From the NCBI GenBank assembly GCA_026770585.1, contig MU646694.1:234682-245669 (forward strand): DNA of 10,988 nucleotides, read 5' to 3'. The stretch is from Baffinella frigidus. Taxonomy: Eukaryota > Cryptophyceae > Cryptomonadales > Baffinellaceae. Positions 8,101-10,988 of this stretch are shown here, piece after piece; the first letter of the stretch is position 1; each line of letters begins with the position of its first letter. The notes beneath the pieces were generated by a model. It had not been told where the DNA came from and did no database searches. It was given only the letters and a program-made list of their open reading frames with translations. The position numbers and the translations under genes are program-made.

Positions 8101-10988
8101 AAGTTGACATGACTTATACCACTAAAATACATATTAGACCTTTTTGTACCAGATCCATTCATCACGGGGGCGCCACATTGTGGCGCCATCTCTAGGGGAG
8201 TTGACTTAAGAATGCTCAAAATACCATAATGTTCCATCCAGGGTGGTGTACGAAAACGGGGGTGCACCGGCAGCGCCTGACGCAGCAGACGATCGGCAGA
8301 GGAGCGAGGATCCAGATGTCCACGTGGACATCTCGCACGCTGAGTCTCCGATGCGCGCCGCTGGAGAGAAACCCTGCAGGACCGTCTGCGAAGGGGGGGG
8401 GGGGCGGGTTGATGGGAGGCCTTTTCAGGTTTATGGAGAGGGGCGCGCGGTTTGCGGAGAGGGGGGGGGCGGTTAATGTTGAGGGGGGTGGGGTGTATGG
8501 TGGGGAACGTAGCGTGGGACTACGGTAGGCACCGGGGCTCCAAAACGGGAGGAGCAAAACGGGGCTCTCACCCCAGTGGAGACAACCACCCTCGCATCCC
8601 GGCCCAACCGCGGAAGGTTCCCTGTGCCCTTTCCACCCCGCAATCCTCCCGACATGGCTGGCGCATCGTACGAGAGCGCGTCGTGCAGGCTCCCAACCTG
8701 TTCGTGGCGAGTTTCAGCGTTCCGAAATTGCCTATATAGCTTGGTGATGATGCATCTCTGATTCAGAAGTTTATTTGATACTCCTTTTTTTACCAAGTGG
8801 GGAGGTGCATCGTAACACTCTTTCCGACTTCGGGGATATTCACACAAGGTTGGCCGACCTAATGCCGGCGTCAACGTAGTTACGGCAATCCGTTGACTGC
8901 TGCAGTATGTAATACCGTAGGGTGCTACGGAAGGCCTTCAGTAGGTGGATGCCGGGATCAGGTCGAAGAAAAATGATACACCACCGCCTCTGTAACGTCT
9001 CCCCACCTGCACGCCCGCAGTGACCGCCACCCGCAGCGTCCCCCCCACGCCTCCAGCGTTCCTGCACGCCACGCTGCTGTCCGACACCCACGTGCTCGCC
9101 TCACACCCCGTCTCCCCAACGCGCCCCGCCACACTGTGCGCGTTCGCCCCGAGCCCCACCCCCGTGACCGTCATCGCGGTCGCCGCGTCGCCCACGTTGC
9201 TGTACATTTGACCATGAATCGTCACGGGCGCATCGTACGACACCGCCTCCGACAGGCTCCCCAACGACCCTCCCGCAGTGACCGCCACGCGCAGCGTCCC
9301 CGACACACCCGCCGCAGCCGTGCACAGCACCCCCGTGTCCGACGCCCACTCGCTCGCCGCGCACCCCGTCCCCCCAACCCCCATCATCACGCTGTACGAC
9401 GCCCAGCCGAACGCTGATCCGTGCAAGGTCACGTCCCCCCCTAAGGCAGTCGCCACGTTCGCCCCGCTCCATCCCTCCACCAAACGAACGGATGCTACGT
9501 CGTACGACGCCGCCTCACTCGCGCTCCCGGTCGAAACGCCCGCGGTGACCGCCACACGCAGCGTCCCCCCGACGCCCCGAGAGGTCATGCACGCCACGCT
9601 GCTGTCCGACACCCACGTGCTCGCCTCGCAACCCGTGTCTCCAACGCGCCCCGCCACACTGTACGCGGCGGCCCCAAGATTGGTGCCCGTGACCGACACC
9701 ACAGTCGACACACTGCTGCTGCTCACTAAGTTGCTGTCCAACGTGTGCGTGTGCACCGTAGGACGGTCGTACGAAACCGCATCAGATAGGCTCCCGGCCT
9801 GCACCCCCAGAGTCACTGCGACCCGAAGCGTCCCCCCGATCCCAGACCCCGAGAAGCACAGCACACCCGTGTCCGACACCCACTTACTCGCCGCGCATCC
9901 CGTCCCGCCCATGCGTCCCCGCGCGCTGTACGTTTGATCATAACCTGTGCGGCCCAGCCCCAGCCCCACCACCGCCACGTCCCGTCCCCTCGTCGCGACA
10001 TTTGCCGTCGTTGCAACATTCGTCGCGATCGCCGCCAACGCAGAGGGGAAATCATACGACGCCGCATCTGGGACACTCCCGACCTGGAACCCCCACTGTC
10101 ACCGCCTGGTGTGTCGGGTGCAGTGTGCAATGTAGGGGTGTAGGGGTGTAGGGTGTAGAGTGTAGGGTGTAGGGTGTAGGGTGTAGGGTGTAGGGTGTAG
10201 GGTGTAGGGTGTAGGGTGTGGGTTGTAGGATGTAAGGTGTAGGGTGGAGGGTGTAGGTTGCAGGGTGCAGGGTTGTAGGGTTGTAGGGTGTGAGTTGTAG
10301 GATGCAAGGTGTAGGGTGTAGGGTGTAGGGTGTAGGGTGTAGGGTGTAGGGTGTAGGGTGTAGGAGGCGTCCCCCCCCCACGCCCCCGGCGTAAAGGTCC
10401 TCCCTCATGGTACTGGAATGCGGCTGGCAGTGGAACGCGCTTACGACCGTGGCTGAAGAGCACTGCCCACCGAGACAAAAGTCGAGAGTGGCGTCTCAAA
10501 GCAATAGTGGAAACTCTGTTAACTTAAGGTAACGGTGGAAACCCCCAGAGTTTTACAGATGGGCTTTCAAAGATTACAAGGGTCTTACGGCTTGCGGTCC
10601 TGGCTGGCGGTGACGACAAACCAGCGAACCCTGTTGGATATCGACCATAGGATCCACTGTACCCCGACACAGTCTGCAACCTACCCTCAAATCGAGGAGC
10701 TTCCCGACTAACCCGCAGAAGTGTTTCTGAACCTAAGCCTCCGTGCGGGGCACTATCTTTTGCAGACTCGATAGAGTAGGGTTGAGTGTGTAGTGTTATA
10801 AACTTCCATTGGGTTCCCACGAGCCCTCCGATGTAGGTATCAGCTGTAGGTATCCGGAAAGGTCTCTCCATGTGCATCAACTAAGGTCCATCCATCAGTA
10901 ACAACACAGGTCTCACTATCGGTATCAAGCGAGGTCTCTCACCTGCACCGCCACCGTGACAGCCAAACGCAACGATCCTCCACCCCCC
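430..10988 (-). CDS. Interior of a multi-exon gene for a giant TIG/IPT-like repeat protein (14 exon model, partial both ends)
   Basis: Fourteen minus-strand segments encode consecutive parts of one repeated domain of about 85-95 residues. The domain order is S-Y-D-x-P, then N-x-P-x-x-G-G-x-x-V-T-V-x-G-x-x-L-G, then R-V-G-G-T-x-C, then W-V-S-D-S-S-V-x-C, then a [11 protein letters not shown] strand. The [13 protein letters not shown] stretch in E11 is typical of TIG/IPT immunoglobulin-like folds. Junctions use CAG acceptors and GT donors (often GTG), and reading phase agrees at E1-E2-E3-E4-E5-E6-E7-E8 and E11-E12-E13-E14. Two cysteines per unit, spaced about 15 residues apart, could form a disulfide, so an extracellular or cell-surface adhesive role is plausible but inferred. 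No signal peptide or membrane anchor lies in the window. Alternatives are a recently decayed gene or several adjoining genes of the same family. The identity as a repeat-protein gene is firm; the exact exon edges are predictions. Confidence 0.8.
779..840. repeat. Three imperfect tandem copies, period 23
   Basis: Units at 779-801, 802-824 and 825-840 share the pattern A-A/T-A-C-R-G-T-K-T-A-T-C-G-T-G followed by a T/A-rich tail. The third copy is partial. They sit just inside the acceptor of E14, where the minus strand is A/T-rich. Confidence 0.5.
1137..1195 (-). pseudogene. Partial copy of exon E13
   Basis: The minus strand reads [15 protein letters not shown] and then CAG followed by GTGCTC, closely matching [16 protein letters not shown] in E13. 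The donor and phase are preserved but the S-F-D half and its acceptor are not recognisable. It is probably a decayed duplicate in the intron. Confidence 0.7.
1279..1318. repeat. Imperfect hairpin with AGTTGACATG arms
   Basis: The arms AGTTGACATGTGTGT (1280-1294) and ACACAGCATGTCAACT (1302-1317) are inverted with a one-base bulge and a seven-base loop. The motif AAAGTTGACATG also occurs at about 8100. Confidence 0.6.
1359..1498. mobile_element. 140-bp foldback element (MITE-like)
   Basis: Arms of 56 nt at 1359-1414 and 1443-1498 are inverted and match at 48 of 56 positions. The outer 16 bases (TTATCCGGGGAAACCT) are perfect, and a 28-nt loop separates the arms. It lies in the E13-E14 intron. 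I see no convincing target-site duplication and no second copy in the window, so the mobile nature is inferred from structure only. Confidence 0.65.
1510..1611 (-). CDS. Exon E13: SFD to V-V-Q strand
   Basis: This 102-nt exon is phase 0 to phase 0, from acceptor GCTACCAG to donor GTCACC after GTGCAG. It reads [14 protein letters not shown] and then [16 protein letters not shown]. This is the S-Y-D block (here S-F-D) followed by N-x-P-x-T-G-x-x-x-V-V, exactly what is needed between E12 and E14. A partial copy of its 3' half lies at 1137-1195. Confidence 0.85.
1612..2107 (-). other. Intron E12-E13
   Basis: A 496-nt intron whose centre is the first MITE copy (1716-1899). The flanks (1621-1713 A/T-rich, 1902-2107) show no other recognisable feature. 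Confidence 0.6.
1716..1899. mobile_element. 184-bp palindromic MITE, copy 1
   Basis: Terminal inverted repeats of 33 nt (1716-1748 and 1867-1899) start GAGCTATTCCGGTAGGACTT and match at 32 of 33 positions; weaker pairing extends inward. TA dinucleotides flank both ends (1714-1715 and 1900-1901), as for Tc1/mariner-type elements. It has no transposase and is non-autonomous. A second copy of the same length and orientation lies at 6391-6574 with about 12 differences (roughly 93% identity by eye). It sits wholly inside an intron. Confidence 0.88.
2108..2207 (-). CDS. Exon E12: W/Cys signature of the eighth unit
   Basis: This 100-nt exon starts in phase 2 after acceptor GCGCAG. It reads [20 protein letters not shown], then [10 protein letters not shown], matching [12 protein letters not shown]-x-C-K-V-A-P-G and the V-x-V-T strand. 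It ends GAG before the good donor GTAACT, phase 0. Two partial copies of this exon lie upstream in the same intron. Confidence 0.85.
2307..2366 (-). pseudogene. Partial copy of exon E12 (copy a)
   Basis: The minus strand after an ACGCAG reads [18 protein letters not shown] in the E12 frame and stops soon after. Both cysteines and the tryptophan are kept and the acceptor-like CAG is retained in the same phase, but there is no donor. It is a decayed or decaying duplicate exon. Confidence 0.75.
2578..2628 (-). pseudogene. Partial copy of exon E12 (copy b)
   Basis: After ACCCAG the minus strand reads [14 protein letters not shown], again in the E12 frame, with the second cysteine lost. The acceptor and phase are retained. 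It is the most upstream of the three E12-like copies. Confidence 0.75.
3039..3303. repeat. GATA/TAGA microsatellite with interruptions
   Basis: About 265 bp of (GATA)n with scattered variants and an insert at about 3091-3112. On the transcript strand it reads (TATC)n. Its open frames encode only Leu-Ser-Ile-Tyr repeats and are not treated as genes. Confidence 0.95.
3341..3441 (-). CDS. Exon E11: classic TIG strand [13 protein letters not shown]
   Basis: This 101-nt exon follows acceptor AAATCAG, whose upstream tract is the C-rich strand of a telomere-like repeat. It encodes [15 protein letters not shown], then [11 protein letters not shown], the most textbook TIG/IPT motif in the window. It ends in phase 2 with donor GTGCGT, just before a 1.1-kb intron holding the GATA microsatellite. 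E12 begins with the matching single base and the first cysteine. A second possible acceptor (GGCAG before TAT) would shorten the exon by six codons. Confidence 0.8.
3442..3783 (-). other. Intron E10-E11
   Basis: A 342-nt intron made of two telomere-like tracts (about 3460-3570 and 3655-3780) around a unique island (3585-3654). The island, read on the minus strand after an AACCAG, gives [11 protein letters not shown], which resembles the W-V-S-D-S-S-V-x-C motif and may be another eroded exon copy. Confidence 0.5.
3460..3780. repeat. Degenerate TTTAGGG-like tracts
   Basis: Imperfect 7-mers such as GTTTAGG, GTTTGGG and GTTCAGG fill most of 3460-3570 and 3655-3780. The G-rich strand is plus, so the transcript strand reads CCCTAAA-like. 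This is interstitial, not an end of a chromosome, because coding exons lie on both sides. Confidence 0.85.
3784..3824 (-). CDS. Exon E10: short SYD exon
   Basis: A 41-nt segment after acceptor CACGCCAG reads [13 protein letters not shown], equivalent to [13 protein letters not shown], before a donor GTAAAC. It starts in phase 0, like other exons at this repeat position, but ends in phase 2, whereas E11 appears to start in phase 0. The protein match is good; the junction to E11 is unresolved. Confidence 0.6.
3862..4002. repeat. Imperfect 141-bp foldback
   Basis: The left arm TAATTTCGGAACAAGACAG pairs with a right arm whose complement reads TAATTTCATCTCGGAACAAA, so the pairing needs a gap of about five bases. 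An inner GCTATTT/AAATAGC stem (3927 and 3953 region) adds to the fold. It is close in size to the foldback at 1359-1498, but I see no sequence kinship. Confidence 0.55.
4128..4442. repeat. Degenerate TTTAGGG-like tract
   Basis: Imperfect G-rich 7-mers (GGTTTAG, GGATTAG, GGCTTAG) fill 4128-4340, with a short remnant at 4428-4442. The plus strand is G-rich, as in all such tracts here. Confidence 0.85.
4455..4680. repeat. TA and GATA microsatellite block bounded by GGATCCGG
   Basis: (TA)n/(TATG)n runs flank a (GATA)n core at 4551-4606. GGATCCGG occurs at about 4456 and in CCGGATCCGG at about 4611. The open frames through it give only Tyr/Ile/Ser repeats. Confidence 0.9.
4741..4806 (-). CDS. Exon E9 (weak): second Cys of the seventh unit
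   Basis: After an acceptor GCCGCAG the phase-0 frame reads [12 protein letters not shown], resembling W-V-S-D-S-S-V-x-C-K. The frame then runs glycine-rich to a stop at 4713-4711, so the end given here is a guess at a GT. A different frame over the same bases reads MTVYIVGAQ and then LEGLVPEAF, which resembles the [10 protein letters not shown]-x-G-S-L-S-D-A-V part. Both cannot be used at once without a frameshift. This stretch is either misassembled in my model or damaged. Confidence 0.35.
4925..5062 (-). CDS. Exon E8: GG-strand to W signature of the seventh unit
   Basis: The acceptor is a long CT tract ending TCTTTCCCAG, and phase 0 matches the end of E7. It encodes [20 protein letters not shown], then [19 protein letters not shown], i.e. 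the N-x-P-x-G-G-T-x-V strand, the first Cys and the W-V-S-D-S-S motif, in one open frame. The 3' edge is uncertain. A donor directly after TGG (exon end at 4940, donor GTGTCG) would put the intron where E6/E7 has it; the donor GTGCGC after 4925 keeps five more residues. Both are phase 0. Confidence 0.8.
5063..5577 (-). other. Intron E7-E8
   Basis: A 515-nt intron. It ends at the E8 acceptor with a GA-type microsatellite (plus 5069-5180), i.e. a long CT tract in the transcript. An (AAG)n run is at about 5507-5524. The middle (5190-5500) shows nothing recognisable. Confidence 0.65.
5069..5180. repeat. GA microsatellite, polypyrimidine tract of the E8 acceptor
   Basis: GAGA-rich DNA on plus, CTCT on the transcript strand, running directly up to TTTCCCAG at the E8 start. 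Confidence 0.85.
5578..5715 (-). CDS. Exon E7: second Cys, poly-Gly loop, SYD of the sixth unit
   Basis: This 138-nt exon is in phase 0 at both ends, from acceptor TCGACCAG to donor GTGATT. It begins [17 protein letters not shown], the W-V-S-D-S-S-V-x-C-K-V-x-x-G part of the repeat, and closely matches [13 protein letters not shown] in E14. It continues to V-V-V-S-V-G, then V-S-Y-D-R-V-T-I. The glycine run comes from a G-rich homopolymer region (plus strand about 5662-5682), prone to slippage. Reading past the donor meets a stop at once. Confidence 0.85.
5716..6047 (-). other. Intron E6-E7, mostly GACAGA/GAGA repeat
   Basis: A 332-nt intron consisting largely of a GAGACA/GAGA microsatellite (plus about 5777-6035), which is a CT-rich tract in the transcript. 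It splits the W and V-S of one repeat unit, in phase 0. AGAGGAGGTGTTC-type copies at about 5737 and 5876 form a local duplication inside it. Confidence 0.75.
6048..6139 (-). CDS. Exon E6: V-A-I-G strand and W signature of the sixth unit
   Basis: This 92-nt exon goes from phase 1 to phase 0. Its acceptor is excellent: a C/T tract ending CCCTTTTTTCCAG. It encodes [11 protein letters not shown], then [14 protein letters not shown], clearly the Cys/Trp signature of the family. It stops right after the TGG tryptophan codon at donor GTCTCT. The intron that follows is the GACAGA repeat tract, and E7 resumes with V-S-A-S, completing W-V-S-x-S. Confidence 0.85.
6391..6574. mobile_element. 184-bp palindromic MITE, copy 2
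   Basis: It has the same length, ends and orientation as the copy at 1716-1899. Its 33-nt terminal inverted repeats (6391-6423 and 6542-6574) differ at one position. TA flanks both ends (6389-6390, 6575-6576). The copies differ at about 12 sites, mostly in the centre. It lies inside the E5-E6 intron. Confidence 0.88.
6760..6862. repeat. GGTATAG-type period-7 tract
   Basis: Imperfect repeats of GGTATAG and GTGTAGG with some GGTTCAT variants. Again G-rich on plus. Confidence 0.7.
6910..7002 (-). CDS. Exon E5: V-V-L-T-V-G strand and next SYD
   Basis: This 93-nt exon is phase 1 to phase 1, between a TCCCACAG acceptor and a GTGAGC donor. It reads [16 protein letters not shown] and then LVSYDAP, equivalent to [22 protein letters not shown]. 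Read through the donor, the intron start would give G-E-P-T-G-G-G, which also fits the expected P-x-x-G-G position. I prefer the donor because E6 continues in the right phase, but some of this sequence may be coding. Confidence 0.78.
7054..7103. repeat. Perfect 16-bp inverted repeat
   Basis: AGGGTTGCTGTGTGCT at 7054-7069 is the exact reverse complement of 7088-7103, with an 18-nt A/T-rich spacer. CAGCAACCCT recurs at about 7256, so it may mark a duplication edge. Confidence 0.8.
7122..7157 (-). pseudogene. Partial copy of exon E5 (broken acceptor)
   Basis: The minus strand reads S-L-R-V-V-R-T-V-G, like SVRVVLTVG of E5, but the CCCACAG acceptor is CCCACCG here and the copy stops before S-Y-D. 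Its upstream flank (7150-7240) is repeated at about 7379-7470, an offset near 229 bp. Confidence 0.65.
7275..7332 (-). pseudogene. Partial copy of exon E5 (acceptor kept)
   Basis: After CTCACAG the minus strand reads [11 protein letters not shown], equal to [16 protein letters not shown] of E5 with about 15 nt deleted. The S-Y-D part is lost. Confidence 0.65.
7359..7392 (-). pseudogene. Chimeric fragment joining E5-type acceptor and E4-type donor edge
   Basis: CCCGCAG then GCTCGCTGCCGGTG reads G-S-L-P-V. The 22 bases at 7359-7380 are identical to the edge of the E4 copy at 7698-7719. This looks like a recombinant between duplicated exon borders. Confidence 0.55.
7712..7797 (-). pseudogene. 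Truncated copy of exon E4 (copy b)
   Basis: The E4 frame reads [14 protein letters not shown] and then [14 protein letters not shown]. It is open but the key tryptophan is leucine (TTG) and the R-I-G upstream part and acceptor are missing. It is closer to copy a (7879-7985) than to E4. Confidence 0.75.
7879..7985 (-). pseudogene. Copy of exon E4 with a nonsense codon (copy a)
   Basis: The E4 frame reads [13 protein letters not shown], then TAG in place of a GAG, then [15 protein letters not shown]. Apart from the single stop the protein is well kept, with W and both cysteines. No AG acceptor is found at the expected place. Confidence 0.8.
8169..8187. repeat. Perfect GGCGCCAC hairpin
   Basis: GGCGCCAC, loop ATT, GTGGCGCC. 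A short strong stem within the E4-E5 intron; function unknown. Confidence 0.7.
8268..8385 (-). CDS. Exon E4: W/Cys signature of the fifth unit
   Basis: This 118-nt exon runs from phase 0 to phase 1. The acceptor is a long C tract ending TTCGCAG (the G run on the plus strand at 8391-8403). It encodes [13 protein letters not shown] and then [14 protein letters not shown], the equivalents of [12 protein letters not shown] and S-S-V-A-C-x-x-x-x-G. It ends in a single G before GTGCAC, which pairs with the GC that opens E5 to make a glycine codon. Two damaged copies of this exon lie in the following intron. Confidence 0.85.
8572..8697 (-). CDS. Exon E3: SYD to V-V-V-S strand of the fifth unit
   Basis: This 126-nt exon runs phase 0 to phase 0, from an ACAG acceptor to a strong GTGAGA donor at 8571. 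It begins [13 protein letters not shown], the direct continuation expected after the VQ end of E2 (compare [13 protein letters not shown] inside E2). It ends with [16 protein letters not shown], matching the N-x-P-x-x-G-G-x-x-V-T-V-x-G strand of TIG domains. The linker between them is glycine-rich. Confidence 0.85.
8698..9006 (-). other. Intron E2-E3 with exon-like ends
   Basis: A 309-nt phase-0 intron. Its first bases read [11 protein letters not shown], a worn version of V-G-S-L-S-E-A-V-S. Its last bases read F-G-T-L-K-L-A-T, a worn version of G-G-T-L-R-V-A-V-T, in a frame shifted from the exon. The middle has no recognised feature. Confidence 0.75.
9007..10083 (-). CDS. Exon E2: four tandem TIG/IPT-like repeat units
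   Basis: This is the longest exon, 1077 nt and 359 codons, in phase 0 at both ends and free of stops. It follows a TTCCAG acceptor (exon from 10083) and ends GTGCAG with donor GTGGGG. Unit 1 spans residues 1-95, unit 2 96-184, unit 3 185-273 and unit 4 274-359. Each has S-Y-D near residue 10, a V-T-x-x-G strand, the R-V/M-G-x-T-G-C-x-A-S-x-W signature, a second cysteine, and [10 protein letters not shown] (unit 3 has [11 protein letters not shown]). Units 1 and 3 carry GGTGCAAS...SDTGVLC, while units 2 and 4 carry G(D/E)[16 protein letters not shown], so the array is built of two-unit blocks. No methionine start is seen; the open frame begins after a TGA just upstream of the acceptor, as expected for an internal exon. 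The lack of introns across four units contrasts with the heavily split units downstream. Confidence 0.9.
10084..10942 (-). other. Intron E1-E2
   Basis: An 859-nt intron. It contains the TGTAGGG tandem array (10131-10365) near its 3' end and, near the donor, several copies of GAGAGACCT / GTGAGACCT with GATACC between them (10815-10942). The last 22 bases before the acceptor read A-V-T-V-G-V-P, an exon-like remnant. The 10380-10800 part is unique; one frame gives [10 protein letters not shown], which only faintly recalls L-R-V-A-V-T-A-G. Confidence 0.65.
10131..10365. repeat. TGTAGGG period-7 tandem array
   Basis: About 235 bp of TGTAGGG units, exact in long runs and variant in the middle (10218-10310). 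One base differs from the TTTAGGG telomere unit. Open frames give only Tyr-Thr-Leu-His-Pro-Thr-Pro repeats. The transcript strand is C-rich. Confidence 0.95.
10943..10988 (-). CDS. Exon E1 (3' end only): strand before the VQ junction of a TIG-like unit
   Basis: The first exon in the window is cut by its right edge. It reads [15 protein letters not shown], equivalent to the [13 protein letters not shown] strand of complete units. It ends CAG followed by a good donor, GTGAGA, at 10942-10937, in phase 0. The next unit should begin with V-G-S, which is what E2 supplies. The exon continues beyond the window. Confidence 0.7.

Larger units (their letters stand above)
7003..8267 (-). other. Intron E4-E5 with a graveyard of exon copies
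   Basis: At 1265 nt this is the longest intron. In transcript order it holds unique DNA with short inverted ends (TCCAGGGTGG at about 8237 against CCACCCTGGA at about 8053), a GGCGCCAC hairpin (8169-8187), two copies of E4, three partial copies of the E5 5' end with their intron ends, and a perfect 16-bp inverted repeat (7054-7103). Short degenerate telomere-like stretches lie at about 7610-7700 and 7800-7870. Confidence 0.65.

Noticed and set aside
8229-8528. Plus-strand open frame of 99 codons
   Set aside because: It is antisense to E4 and the G-rich intron, with low-complexity composition.
10131-10365. CRISPR-like regular array
   Set aside because: Period 7 with no spacers; it is a simple tandem repeat.
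10524-10880. Minus-strand 118-codon open frame
   Set aside because: No recognisable domain; it lies between a well-placed donor (10942) and acceptor (10084) and is best read as intron.

Overview
The window looks like the inside of one very large, intron-rich nuclear gene of a microbial eukaryote, read on the minus strand from base 10988 down to base 430. Neither a start codon nor a stop codon of this gene falls inside the window. The protein is a tandem array of about 85-95-residue units that resemble TIG/IPT (immunoglobulin-like) repeats. Each unit carries a GG-x-x-V-T-V-x-G-x-x-L/F-G strand pair, then R-V-G-G-T-x-C, then x-W-V-S-D-S-S-V-x-C, then a [11 protein letters not shown] strand, and ends in S-Y-D. 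Nine W/Cys signatures are visible. I built the model by reading the minus strand for this signature and joining pieces at AG/GT sites. Most junctions agree in reading phase, which random decayed fragments would not be expected to do. There is no bacterial-style gene packing, no recognisable RNA gene, and no convincing second gene.

The organism is probably an alga or other protist with TTTAGGG-type (Arabidopsis-like) telomere sequence. Degenerate TTTAGGG-like tracts are scattered through the non-coding parts, and the coding exons are GC-rich. A cryptophyte is my best guess, but this is recollection of similar repeat-protein families and not proof.

Layout along the transcript, in descending coordinates: E1 10988-10943 (partial), E2 10083-9007 (a long exon with four units and no intron), E3 8697-8572, E4 8385-8268, E5 7002-6910, E6 6139-6048, E7 5715-5578, E8 5062-4940 (or 4925), E9 about 4806-4741 (weak), E10 3824-3784, E11 3441-3341, E12 2207-2108, E13 1611-1510, E14 739-430. 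The introns hold most of the other structure: GATA, GA/GACA and TA microsatellites, period-7 G-rich tracts, two copies of a 184-bp palindromic MITE flanked by TA, and other foldback sequences. They also hold several damaged extra copies of the neighbouring exons.

Three things stand out. (1) The split gene is largely invisible to simple ORF calling. (2) Intron ends often still read like the coding sequence expected across the junction, which suggests introns born from internal duplications of the repeat array. (3) Nearly all low-complexity DNA is oriented so that the transcript strand is pyrimidine-rich, often just before an acceptor. The weak points are the E8-E9-E10 stretch and a one-base phase mismatch between E10 and E11, so a decaying gene cannot be excluded.
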